In this document: positions 5,485 through 13,297 of the stretch, one piece after another
Layout of the letters: the number at the start of each line of letters is the position of its first letter
How positions within the stretch are numbered: position 1 is the first letter of the stretch
NCBI GenBank assembly: GCA_964387355.1
Contig: CAYLWJ010000064.1
Coordinates: 1 to 14,904, forward strand
DNA: 14,904 nucleotides
Reading direction: 5' to 3'
DNA from: Calidifonticultor sp964387355
GTDB lineage: Bacteria > Actinomycetota > Humimicrobiia > Humimicrobiales > Humimicrobiaceae
Notes under the pieces: model-generated
Seen by the model: the letters and a program-made list of their open reading frames with translations, nothing else
What the model was told of the DNA's origin: nothing
Database searches by the model: none
Made by a program: the position numbers and the translations under genes

Positions 5485-7680
5485 TTACAAGCTATTTTTA
5501 TTTTTAAACATTGGTAGATTATATAAAATGTAAAAATAAGTCAACGGAAGGTAATGCAAAATATACCTTTCAATTGACCATGAAAATTCCTCAATAAATA
5601 AAAAGGATACAAATACTAAAAATAAACCAGTAAAAATAAAAAGAAAAAAAATCCAATTAAATTTAATAAACATTTTTTTAATATTTATAAAAAATAAAAT
5701 AAGTAATGCTACCCAAATTATTCCATAAAAAGAACCAAAAAATCCTCTTGTTGAGTCACTTATGGAGTAAAAAATCTCAGATATAAAGGTCTTTAATGCC
5801 AGCGAAAAATCAGCTGTCCCAAAATTTGCCAACAATAAACTATTATTAGAATTATGAGAATCATTTACAAAATTGCTAATTAATTTCTGCCATTCAAAGC
5901 TTAAAGAAGGCAGACCCAACTTACTTTTTAAAAAAAGCCATGGGCACATCACAGCAAAAGATAAAAGGGTTGGAATAATTAAATAGAATAAAAGGTAATA
6001 TAAAAATAAGAATAAAAAACTTTCTTTGAATTTAAAGAAATAAGAAGTAGGAAAACTTGTTTGCAAATTACTTTTATTTTTTAATTGAAAATTTCTGTTA
6101 TTTTCAGTTTGCAAATTGCTCTTCTTTTTAGATTTCAGAATGCTATTATCTTTAGATTGAAAATTGCTATTATTTTTAGATTGAAAACTACTTTTATTTT
6201 TATTTAAAAAAGGCCACTTTATAAGCTTGTTTATAATCAAAACAAAAATAACAGTTAAAAAAATTACTAAAAATATAAAACCTTCTGACCTTATCTGTGC
6301 CAGTATGGCAAAAAAAATGCTTGATAGATAAAGGTTACCTAACGAATTAACAGAAAACGGATTACTGCAAAAAGAATTAGCAGAAAAAAGATTGCAACAA
6401 AAGATGAAAAAATCCCCTAAACTATTATTTTCTATATTATTTTCTATATTATTTTCTGTTACATTTCTATTTTCTAACTTTGTAAAAAAACTGTATAGAA
6501 AATAAACAGCTAAAAAAAGTATTATACTAAAAAGCAAATTAGTATATTCAATATATCCATGGTCTATAACTATAGGAATGCTAGAAATTATAAACGCAAA
6601 AATAACTGAATAAAATTTGCCCATTTTTTTATTAAACAGAAAATATATAAAATAAATTAAACTTACATAAAATATAGGGAAAATTATTTTAACAATAGTT
6701 TCATCAACTTTTGAAATCCAGAGATAAATCCATGTTTGAGCTAAAGGTAAATAAAGTGGATATGAGTTTTGTGAAAAAGAGTAATTATGGTTTAAATAAA
6801 AAGGCTGTATTTGCAAATCTATAAAAAATGCTTTTGCTTTTAAGGACCAGCAGGATATTGCATCCCAATATTTTATAGGAAATAAAAAGGTAAAAAATGA
6901 AACTATAAAAAAATTTATAGCAATTAAAATAACAAAAATTAAAGATGCTAAAGAAGTTAAAGAAGTAAAAGAAATTTTAAGTTTTTTTATTTGTAAGGAT
7001 TGCAATTTAAAAGCTTGAAATTTTTTTGTAAAAAATGCCTGCTTCTGCAATTGTTTTGATAGCTGTATTTGTTTTGGCAATTGTTTTGGCGATTCTTTTG
7101 GTAAAGCAGTTTTTGGCAAATCTGTTTCTGGCAAAACAGTTTGTTTTTGTAATTTTTTTTGCAATCTGTATACTGCAAACTCATATATTATGATTGCTAA
7201 AAAGATAATAAAAAAAATAATACTAAAAGAAAAAACAAGTAAAAAATTATATTTTAAATTAAGCAAAGATAGACTTATAAGGTAAGCATTTGTTAAGTAA
7301 ATCCCAACATAAAAAGATAAAAATAAAATAAAGATTTTCTTAGCTAAGTTTGAATTTATAAAATTATTACTAATATTATTATCATCACCTTTATTGCTAA
7401 AACTATTGTAATAGGATTGATTTATGCCTGTTGAAATATCTCCAAATGCTTCAGGCAGTTTTTCATCATTTAATTTATTATTTATATTATTTAAATTTTT
7501 ATTATTTAAGTTTAAATAATATAAACTATTTATCTTATTAGTTTCACGTACTTTATTTATTTTACTTATTTTTGGCAGGCAATAGTAAAAAAAATATACA
7601 GGTAAAAAGCCAGCAGATATAAAAGACAGTATTGCTAACAAAGTTTTAATTATTTTAAGAATTATTATAAGAGGCTGCAT
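5485..7680 (-). CDS. multi-membrane GT-C glycosyltransferase, GT39/ArnT-like
   Basis: The 731-residue protein has roughly 12-14 hydrophobic segments, the first at about 2-34, then pairs from 115 to 170 and from 243 onward to the C-terminus. The first large extracytoplasmic loop begins KYWDAISCW (270-278): an acidic residue there is typical of GT-C enzymes, which transfer a sugar from a polyprenyl-phosphate donor to protein, lipid or glycan outside the membrane. SYPLYLPLAQTW (306-317), GYIEYTNLLF (375-384) and AQIRSEGFIF (461-470) are the kind of motifs seen in bacterial GT39/PMT-like proteins. At least five polar, repetitive inserts sit between segments (about 45-110, 173-235, 403-420, 430-450 and 493-545), making it long for the family. 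ATG 7680 has no visible SD. The GT2 protein of this window could make its lipid-linked donor; the acceptor is unknown. Confidence 0.8.
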   Translation of the reverse strand: MQPLIIILKIIKTLLAILSFISAGFLPVYFFYYCLPKISKINKVRETNKINSLYYLNLNNKNLNNINNKLNDEKLPEAFGDISTGINQSYYNSFSNKGDDNNISNNFINSNLAKKIFILFLSFYVGIYLTNAYLISLSLLNLKYNFLLVFSFSIIFFIIFLAIIIYEFAVYRLQKKLQKQTVLPETDLPKTALPKESPKQLPKQIQLSKQLQKQAFFTKKFQAFKLQSLQIKKLKISFTSLTSLASLIFVILIAINFFIVSFFTFLFPIKYWDAISCWSLKAKAFFIDLQIQPFYLNHNYSFSQNSYPLYLPLAQTWIYLWISKVDETIVKIIFPIFYVSLIYFIYFLFNKKMGKFYSVIFAFIISSIPIVIDHGYIEYTNLLFSIILFLAVYFLYSFFTKLENRNVTENNIENNIENNSLGDFFIFCCNLFSANSFCSNPFSVNSLGNLYLSSIFFAILAQIRSEGFIFLVIFLTVIFVLIINKLIKWPFLNKNKSSFQSKNNSNFQSKDNSILKSKKKSNLQTENNRNFQLKNKSNLQTSFPTSYFFKFKESFLFLFLYYLLFYLIIPTLLSFAVMCPWLFLKSKLGLPSLSFEWQKLISNFVNDSHNSNNSLLLANFGTADFSLALKTFISEIFYSISDSTRGFFGSFYGIIWVALLILFFINIKKMFIKFNWIFFLFIFTGLFLVFVSFLFIEEFSWSIERYILHYLPLTYFYILYNLPMFKNKNSL
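6061..6204. repeat. 24-bp coding tandem repeat, six copies
   Basis: Six units of exactly 24 bp lie head to tail at 6061-6084, 6085-6108, 6109-6132, 6133-6156, 6157-6180 and 6181-6204. The consensus opens with TTGAAAATTGCTATTATTTT, and copies differ at several bases. Each encodes an 8-residue unit of the type KNNSNFQS in a hydrophilic loop of the GT-C protein (residues 493-540). Confidence 0.9.
6344..6402. repeat. 15-bp degenerate coding repeat, about four copies
   Basis: Units GAATTAACAGAAAAC, GGATTACTGCAAAAA, GAATTAGCAGAAAAA and a diverged fourth copy encode the pentapeptide series LFSAN-SFCSN-PFSVN-SLGNL. A related block with two exact 12-bp units, CTATATTATTTT, lies at 6432-6455 (encoding ENNI). 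Both fall in one cytoplasmic or periplasmic loop of the GT-C protein. Confidence 0.55.
7029..7150. repeat. degenerate 15-bp coding repeat, LPK/LPE-rich loop
   Basis: Copies such as GGCAAATCTGTTTCT and GGCAAAACAGTTTGT encode LPETD-LPKTA-LPKES and then QLPKQ/QLSKQ/QLQKQ repeats (about residues 178-214) in a polar insert between membrane segments of the GT-C protein. The boundaries are approximate because copies diverge. Confidence 0.5.
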
Positions 7681-7726
7681 TTAATAAAGAATTATAATCA
7701 AGAATTAAATAGAAAAAACAAAAATA

Positions 7727-7808
7727 AGAAAGTTATTTAAAAAAAGCAAAAATTAAAATTAAAGAAAAAGAATTATAAATTGAGAAAGTAATTTTTAAAT
7801 AACTTTCT
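7727..7808 (-). repeat. perfect 17-bp inverted repeat in the GT-C gene leader
   Basis: AGAAAGTTATTTAAAAA (7727-7743) and TTTTTAAATAACTTTCT (7792-7808) are exact reverse complements separated by 48 nt. A second AGAAAGT at 7783-7789 can pair with the same ACTTTCT (7802-7808) around a 12-nt loop, so two alternative stems compete. In the transcript, the T-rich stretch TTATTTTTGTTTTTTC follows the distal arm. The element could be a terminator, an attenuator or a leader structure. Nothing else is seen in 7681-7889 apart from the promoter candidate. Confidence 0.55.
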
Positions 7809-7815
7809 AAAAAGT

Positions 7816-7844
7816 ATTATATCTAAATTTAAAATAATTTCTAA
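7816..7844 (-). promoter_or_regulatory. candidate promoter for the GT-C gene
   Basis: On the minus strand a perfect TATAAT -10 box lies at 7821-7816. A poor -35 (TTAGAA, 7844-7839, three of six matches) stands 17 nt upstream. A start about 7-8 nt downstream would fall at the first base of the inverted repeat (7808). AT-rich DNA gives frequent chance -10 matches, so support is modest. Confidence 0.3.
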
Positions 7845-7889
7845 TTTTTTATTAAATGTTTTTGTATTTAGCTTTTTTTTATTAAATGC

Positions 7890-9002
7890 TTAAATGCTGA
7901 TTTTCATCCCAAAATATTCATGAATAGCTTCATACATTGCTATAACATTTTCAACAGGTGTGCCTGCTTGTATATTATGGCTAGGTCCTGGAAAATATCC
8001 GCCATCATATCCCATTGCATCAATAACACGAAATACTTCTTTTTTAACATCTGAAGGACTACCCTTTGGCAGTACTTGCTGAACGTCTATTCCACCACTA
8101 AAAGATAAATCTTTTCCAAACTCTTTTTTTATTTTTACAGGATCCATGTCTTTAGCACTAGTCTGTATTGGATTCATAATGTCAACACCAATATCTACAA
8201 AACGTGGAAATAATTCTATTGCACTCCCACAGGAATGAAATTCAACTTTTAGCCCAGCAGAATGAGCAAGATCAATTAACCTTCGATAATGTTTTGCAAA
8301 AAATTCATCAAAAACTGAAGGACTTAACAATAGTCCACGTTGTGTGCCCCAATCGTCTGCTAAATGAATACAATGTACATTTTTTCCAATGTAGTCCTTT
8401 ACAGCATTTATAATTCTTTTAAAATATTCATAACCAAAATCACATATATTATTTAAAATCGCCTCTGCAACAGGCTTATTCTCAATGCAATCTATCATAA
8501 ATTGCGACATGCCTCTAACTTCCCAAGCAAACCAGCCAGGTGCAAAATATCCTACCATAAAAGGATAATCTGGAAATTGTTTTATAACTGGAATTATACT
8601 TTCATAATCATACCAATCAGCTTTGGGCCAGTTATGATTTTCAACATCTTTAACAGATTGTGCTTTTGCCAATGCATAATACACAGTTTCTGTATATTTG
8701 CCTGTAGGATAATAAGCATATTTTTGTATAGAACCCCAAATATTTTCAAATGTGCCGTCATCATATTTTTTTAATTCTGGTCCTATGTATATAGGTTCCC
8801 AAGACTTTGCCTCAAAACCATCACCTTGAAAGCGATAATCTATATCAAAGTATTGATATAATATTGTATCAAGATCACGGTTTAAATATTTTTTTAAAGA
8901 ATCTGTAAATTCACTTGTGGCAGAATAAAAAGTAGGCAAACGGTCTATATTTTTACGATTTACTGTGTTTATCCATCTTTGATTATGTGTTAATTTTTCC
9001 AT
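7890..9002 (-). CDS. URO-D family protein, paralogue A (methyltransferase-like)
   Basis: The 370-residue protein spans the whole URO-D TIM-barrel fold. Visible family marks are HLADDWGTQRG (213-223), EFHSCG (254-259), SGGIDVQQVLP (302-312) and the C-terminal TPVENVIAMYEAI (348-360). The RQAGRY-type arginine motif of HemE is missing (RLPTFYSA at 21-28 instead), so it is not expected to decarboxylate uroporphyrinogen. His256-x-Cys258 matches the zinc ligands of MtaA/CmuA-type methyltransferases. The third ligand, a Cys in MtaA, is not present; GPSHNI (339-344) takes its place, with Ser or His available. Start ATG 9002 has AAAGGA about 6 nt upstream. It is last in the sugar operon, 262 bp after paralogue B. 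The reaction is unknown; a methyl-transfer or demethylation step on the imported sugar is a guess from context. Confidence 0.85.
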   Translation of the reverse strand: MEKLTHNQRWINTVNRKNIDRLPTFYSATSEFTDSLKKYLNRDLDTILYQYFDIDYRFQGDGFEAKSWEPIYIGPELKKYDDGTFENIWGSIQKYAYYPTGKYTETVYYALAKAQSVKDVENHNWPKADWYDYESIIPVIKQFPDYPFMVGYFAPGWFAWEVRGMSQFMIDCIENKPVAEAILNNICDFGYEYFKRIINAVKDYIGKNVHCIHLADDWGTQRGLLLSPSVFDEFFAKHYRRLIDLAHSAGLKVEFHSCGSAIELFPRFVDIGVDIMNPIQTSAKDMDPVKIKKEFGKDLSFSGGIDVQQVLPKGSPSDVKKEVFRVIDAMGYDGGYFPGPSHNIQAGTPVENVIAMYEAIHEYFGMKISI

Positions 9003-9138
9003 ATTAAATCCTTTGCATTTTAAATTTTAATTATTAAAAAAACTAATTACTTTATAAATAATATAAGCAAAAATAGAAAAAATTTTTATTTTCAAAAAAT
9101 TAAATAACACAAAACATTAAATAACTTGCCTTTTTTAA

Positions 9139-9168
9139 ATTATCATTAATTAATTATTACTATTTCAA
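9139..9168 (-). promoter_or_regulatory. weak candidate promoter for URO-D paralogue A
   Basis: On the minus strand TTGAAA (9168-9163) and GATAAT (9144-9139) are separated by 18 nt, each matching five of six sigma-70 positions. They lie about 137 nt before the start codon in the 262-bp gap 9003-9264. The rest of that gap is A/T-rich with only a 5-bp TGACA/TGTCA inverted pair (9190-9194 and 9224-9228), and holds no gene or convincing terminator that I can see. Confidence 0.3.
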
Positions 9169-9264
9169 AAATCGTATTATTTCTTTATTTGACAAATCAT
9201 TAAAATAATATATCAATCAAATGTCATAATTACCATTTAATATTACTATATTATTATTGATGTT

Positions 9265-10359
9265 TTATGATGTATAGCCTTTTGCTCTAAATGAATTTAT
9301 TTCATCAATCATAGCAACTACATTTTCAATAGGAAAATTTGGTTTAATATGATGGTCAGGTCCACAAATATAGCCACCGCCTCTTCCTAAAATTTTTATC
9401 CTTTCCCTTACTTCTCTTCTGACATCTTGAACAGTACCAAATGGTAATGTCTTTTGTGTATTTATCGCACCACAGAATGTTATGTGTTTTCCATACTTTT
9501 TTTTAATGTATTCAGGATTATTCCCAGGTAGATGAGCCTGAACTGTCTCCCATACGTCCATACCTACTTCAATTAGGTCATTTAGAACTGGCTCAATAGC
9601 TCCACAGGAATGAAACCATACAAATAAGTTGAATTCCTTGGCTAATGAAAAAAGTTTATAATATGTTGGTTTAAGAAATTTTCTCCACATCTGAGGAGAA
9701 ATGAGCATACCTCTTTGACCAGCAAAATCATCTCCCATACTGAAAATATCAGCCTTTCCTTTGGCAGCTTCAAAATATTTTCTATAGAATTTCAAATAAA
9801 AATCTTCAATATAGTTAATAGTCGTTTGTATAAAATCAGGTTTTAAATAAAAATATTCCATTGCTCTTTCCATAGAAAAAAAATCAAAAACCTGATCTAG
9901 TATTGGATTCCAAGAGCCTAACATTATAGCATATCTATTATTATAGTTATCAATTTTTTCACTTATTCTAGAAAAATCCCAGTCATCGGGGTTTGGCCAC
10001 GAATAATTTTCTATTTCTTTTAATGTTTTTACATTAATAAAAGGCATTGAATGACCAGCTTTTGAAGAATATGAGTCAATACCACCACTCGTTCCAAAAA
10101 GCCCTATTGGTTTCATATCTTCATACAAACCTGTGCTTAGCCTATTAGCTTCCTCCTCACTAAGCTCTTTTTTGTAATCAGGCCAGATACGCCTAACACA
10201 AACTCCAAGTCTATCTGCCAGTTCTTCCTTATTTTCTAAATTAAAATATTTTAAATAAGGCGAAATATCATCAATATTTATAAAATGGACTGGTATACTG
10301 TCTGGAAGCTCATGCCTTATAGCCAAAATTATTCGCTGTCGATATGTAATACCATCCAT
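9265..10359 (-). CDS. URO-D family protein, paralogue B (methyltransferase-like)
   Basis: The 364-residue protein aligns along its full length with paralogue A: SMGDDFAGQRGMLISP (207-222) against the DDW-QRG motif, WFHSCG (248-253), FCGAINTQKTLP (295-306) and FPIENVVAMIDEI (342-354). It keeps His250-x-Cys252 and also has Cys332 (YICGPDHH) near the place of the third zinc ligand of MtaA-type enzymes, so it is the paralogue of the three most likely to hold a complete zinc site. HemE arginines are absent at the N-terminus (SIPVHFINIDD). Start ATG 10359 has only a poor SD (AGGCG about 9 nt upstream). It sits 147 bp downstream of the isomerase-like gene. A role in metabolism of the sugar handled by this operon is inferred from context; a true porphyrin function is unlikely. 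Confidence 0.85.
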   Translation of the reverse strand: MDGITYRQRIILAIRHELPDSIPVHFINIDDISPYLKYFNLENKEELADRLGVCVRRIWPDYKKELSEEEANRLSTGLYEDMKPIGLFGTSGGIDSYSSKAGHSMPFINVKTLKEIENYSWPNPDDWDFSRISEKIDNYNNRYAIMLGSWNPILDQVFDFFSMERAMEYFYLKPDFIQTTINYIEDFYLKFYRKYFEAAKGKADIFSMGDDFAGQRGMLISPQMWRKFLKPTYYKLFSLAKEFNLFVWFHSCGAIEPVLNDLIEVGMDVWETVQAHLPGNNPEYIKKKYGKHITFCGAINTQKTLPFGTVQDVRREVRERIKILGRGGGYICGPDHHIKPNFPIENVVAMIDEINSFRAKGYTS

Positions 10360-10450
10360 AATACATCGCCTACTACATTAATATAACGACTAATTTATTT
10401 TAAATTAATAAAAAATAAACAATTAAGTTTTCTTAGATTTTCTTAGAGAT

Positions 10451-10477
10451 ATTAATTTTTTTTAAAGAAAAATTAAT
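10451..10477 (-). other. AT-only hairpin between the isomerase-like gene and URO-D B
   Basis: ATTAATTTTT (10451-10460) and AAAAATTAAT (10468-10477) form a perfect 10-bp stem with a 7-nt loop. It begins about 30 nt after the isomerase-like stop codon. There is no G/C in the stem and no clean U-tract after it, so it is not a standard terminator; it could mark an mRNA processing point within the operon. Confidence 0.35.
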
Positions 10478-10506
10478 CCTTAAAAATAATTCAATTCAAT
10501 TAACTA

Positions 10507-11940
10507 TTATGAACTTTTAACATTAAGCCACTGTTTTATTTCTTCTTCGTCAGGTTCAACAAGGTCTACTTTCACACCTTCTATATATTTTGAAGCCTCA
10601 AAAATTACAGGAGCTATTTTGTCATGGACTCCTACTACATGATGAATATATGGACCATTAATAAGAGTTTCTTCCCACTTAATCCAGTCCTTTACTTTTA
10701 TCCATAAATAAGTGCCTTTTGTTTTTGGCCCATCAATACCCTTTGCGTGCCCTGCAAATATGGAATATTTTCCATTAACACCGTCAAACCTTATTACTGT
10801 TATGTCTCCTCCTTTTATTTCCCAGCTGCATGTGCCTGGAGGATGACTATCCAATATAAAATGATTTTCAACACAACCTTGAGCTCCTTCTTTCTTTAAG
10901 CTAAAAGGAAAAGGTCCGCAGTGCCATAAAAGCTCTGAATTATCGTCTTGAGGATTTCTAATAGTAACATCAGCAAAAAATAACGGTTTTTCACCAAAAG
11001 ATGCAGCAGATGCAATAACAGATGTTACAGCACCGTTAATATCAGTCTCACATGCTACTGGAATTTTTTTGTCAAACAAAATTGAGTGTGCCAAACAAGG
11101 TGCAATACCAAGATTTTCTTGTAAAGAATTCCAGCATTGAAGTGCAAATGCATCTATATTGTATGTTTTCGATAAATTTTCAATTACCAAAGCTAGAGCA
11201 GAAATAGATGTTATGGCTTCCTGATTTATTTTGGGATTCATATTATCATTTATAAATTTTATTAGACTTTTTAGTTCTTCATTGGGGTTTTTTATTAAAG
11301 ATTTTACTAAATTTATAACATCTATTAAGTTAAATGGGAGTATTTCAATACCAAATTTTTCAAGTAATTCCCCTTCATTACATATAACTGTCCAAAAACC
11401 TGCAGGTCTGACACCAATTTGACCAATTCTTATTTTTCTAAACTTTTTTATAACATTTGCAGCTCTAATAAAATTTTCAAATCCTCTTTTAAATATCTCA
11501 TCGTCTAACCTTGAATTTATAATATATGTAAACTTAACTCCAAGGCGCTGAAGGATCTTGCTAGTCGCAAAAAGGCCACATTGGGTATCTCTTAGCCTTG
11601 AACCATCAGGCAATGGCATTTCATCTCTTGGACCCCATAGTAGAAGTGGTTTTAAAAGCTCTTTTCCTAGATTTGCTACTGCACTCTCTGTTCCGAAATT
11701 ACAATGTGGGGTAAAAACTGCATCCACTTTTTTTTCTTTAAATTTCTTTGCAGCTTTTAAAACATCTTCATCATTTAAAAGCAAACCCTCATCATTTATA
11801 TCATCTATATCTACTAAATTAAAGCCAAAATCTTTTATTTTTTCATAGGTAAGTTTTTTGTATTTTAAAGCATCTTCTCTACTAAAAACATCTCTTCTTG
11901 TTGGAGCAAAACCAAGTGTAAATTCTTTTTTCTGACTCAT
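10507..11940 (-). CDS. L-fucose/L-arabinose isomerase-like enzyme
   Basis: The 477-residue protein belongs to the FucI/AraA-like fold, whose members interconvert an aldose and its ketose using Mn2+. Recognisable blocks are TPHCNFGTESA (77-87), LLWGPRDEMPLPDGSRLRDT (100-119), QIGVRPAGFW (174-183), ALQCWNSLQ (266-274), ACETDINGAVTS (296-307), FFADVT (321-326), LLWHCGPFP (337-345) and GPYIHHVVGVH (429-439). By analogy with FucI, Glu298 and Asp324 are good metal-ligand candidates (spacing 26, against 24 in E. coli FucI), with His434 or a nearby His as the third; this is inference. It is shorter than E. coli FucI (about 590). Start ATG 11940 has AGAGGA 4 nt upstream. Placement between URO-D genes and near a mutarotase and permease points to entry of one specific sugar, whose identity is open. 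Confidence 0.85.
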   Translation of the reverse strand: MSQKKEFTLGFAPTRRDVFSREDALKYKKLTYEKIKDFGFNLVDIDDINDEGLLLNDEDVLKAAKKFKEKKVDAVFTPHCNFGTESAVANLGKELLKPLLLWGPRDEMPLPDGSRLRDTQCGLFATSKILQRLGVKFTYIINSRLDDEIFKRGFENFIRAANVIKKFRKIRIGQIGVRPAGFWTVICNEGELLEKFGIEILPFNLIDVINLVKSLIKNPNEELKSLIKFINDNMNPKINQEAITSISALALVIENLSKTYNIDAFALQCWNSLQENLGIAPCLAHSILFDKKIPVACETDINGAVTSVIASAASFGEKPLFFADVTIRNPQDDNSELLWHCGPFPFSLKKEGAQGCVENHFILDSHPPGTCSWEIKGGDITVIRFDGVNGKYSIFAGHAKGIDGPKTKGTYLWIKVKDWIKWEETLINGPYIHHVVGVHDKIAPVIFEASKYIEGVKVDLVEPDEEEIKQWLNVKSS

Positions 11941-12021
11941 ATTGTCCTCTCGCTTATTTTTTGTTTTTTATTTATTTTATTATTAAAAAACATTTAATTT
12001 TAATTGTTTTAGCCAAAAAGT

Positions 12022-13191
12022 TTAATAACCTCCATATTCTATTCCTGTTTCAACATACGCTTTAAGATTTTCAATAGGAGTTCCATATTCAATAAAATCT
12101 GCAGACTGCAAAACAAATTTGCCACCTTGTTTTCCAATTTCTACAGTTTTTTTTGTAACTTTTTTAATTCTTTCAATAGGACCGGGTAAAAGTAAATTTA
12201 CTTGATCTACATTTCCAAAAATTACATATTTGCCCTGCGATCTTCTTTTTGCTTCAGCTAAATCACCATCTCCAAGCGGATAAGGTGAAAAAGGCTCAAC
12301 AAGCTTAGGTCCAACTTCAATATAAGATTCAACATAATTCATAATTTCACCACAATTATGATATAAAGCTGGAATGCCTTTTGATTGAACAATATCCATA
12401 TATTTCTTTTCAAAAGGCAGGATATATTGATCAAATAATTTTTTGCCAATAAAGCCACCAGCAACATTTGCACCTATGCAGTGAACATCAACTCCAGAAT
12501 CACTAATTGCATTTACATAATCAACAAACCTGTCAATTGAAAAATTCATAAGCTTTTCATAAAAAGGATAATCGTATAAAAAAAGACTATATAGTGTATT
12601 TAAATCAATTAAAGAAGCCGCATTGTTATAAGGGCCATGTGGTGACCAAATACCTATTATCCCATCGTTACCAAGCGCCTTTTTTATTATTGATACATGT
12701 TCTTTAATTCTTGCTGGATACTGAGGATCCATTTTAGGCTCATATTTAATAATAATATCCAAGTCTTTTTCGTTTTTTACTGGATGGACTGTGCAATTGT
12801 AAAAATATGTTCCATTTCCTTTGTAAAATGTTGAAAACTCTTGGTAAATTTCTCCTTCAGGAGTTCTTATTTTATATTTTTTTACTTTTGTATTTCCTCT
12901 TTCATATTCCTCACAATGAATTTCCCAGTTTTCAGTTTCACGGTCAGTATTTACGCCTCCATACATAACCCAAAGAGGTGTTGAGCCATATAAAAGCCTT
13001 ACAAAAACATCACAGCCTAACTCTTTTTGTATTTCAATTACTTTTAATTGTCCTTCAATATAGTCTTCTGGTTTAAGCTCTGGATATATGTAATTTATAA
13101 AATGACCTTGTTCAATTATAAAAAGTGTAACTGGCACCCTGTCTGGAATTTCACCATTGATTACTTTTAAAAATCTTTCCCTTGAATTCAT
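12022..13191 (-). CDS. URO-D family protein, paralogue C (most divergent)
   Basis: The 389-residue protein shows the URO-D pattern in diverged form: IPDRVPV at the N-terminus, IWSPHGPYNNA (181-191), ALYHNCGEI (275-283) with His278-x-Cys280, FGNVDQVNLLLPGP (325-338) and YGTPIENLKAYV (369-380). It lacks the DD(W/F)xxQRG block of paralogues A and B; the matching place reads CIGANVAGGFIG (238-249). No Cys stands near the third zinc-ligand position (FVLQSADF, 359-366). HemE arginines are absent. The translation start is clear: AGGAGG (13203-13198) lies 6 nt before ATG 13191, the best SD in the window, suggesting strong expression. It separates the mutarotase from the isomerase-like gene, with gaps of 106 and 81 bp. 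Its divergence suggests a different substrate or partner than A and B. Confidence 0.85.
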   Translation of the reverse strand: MNSRERFLKVINGEIPDRVPVTLFIIEQGHFINYIYPELKPEDYIEGQLKVIEIQKELGCDVFVRLLYGSTPLWVMYGGVNTDRETENWEIHCEEYERGNTKVKKYKIRTPEGEIYQEFSTFYKGNGTYFYNCTVHPVKNEKDLDIIIKYEPKMDPQYPARIKEHVSIIKKALGNDGIIGIWSPHGPYNNAASLIDLNTLYSLFLYDYPFYEKLMNFSIDRFVDYVNAISDSGVDVHCIGANVAGGFIGKKLFDQYILPFEKKYMDIVQSKGIPALYHNCGEIMNYVESYIEVGPKLVEPFSPYPLGDGDLAEAKRRSQGKYVIFGNVDQVNLLLPGPIERIKKVTKKTVEIGKQGGKFVLQSADFIEYGTPIENLKAYVETGIEYGGY

Positions 13192-13297
13192 TATAAGCCT
13201 CCTAAAATTATTCTAATTATTTCAATTTATAATTCTGTAGTAATTAATTTTAATTAGCTAAAGCTTGCTAAAACATAAATAAAACATATAAAACTAT

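Noticed and set aside
6987..7184. Minus-strand open frame inside the GT-C gene
   Set aside because: It is an out-of-frame reading of the repeat-rich loop; the repeat keeps several frames open.
8204..8774. Open frames on the plus strand within URO-D paralogue A (8204-8413 and 8502-8774)
   Set aside because: Antisense to a strongly conserved gene, with cysteine/isoleucine-rich compositions that resemble no family.
9189..9217. Plus-strand TTGACA as a promoter
   Set aside because: No acceptable -10 box at 16-18 nt and no plus-strand gene downstream.
11231..11848. Plus-strand open frames at 11231-11422 and 11558-11848
   Set aside because: They mirror the conserved isomerase-like coding sequence and have no credible SD or domain.
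7890..13191. Annotation of the three URO-D proteins as haem-pathway uroporphyrinogen decarboxylase (hemE)
   Set aside because: The N-terminal substrate-binding arginine motif is missing in all three, they carry the methyltransferase-type His-x-Cys, and they lie in a sugar operon with no other haem gene.
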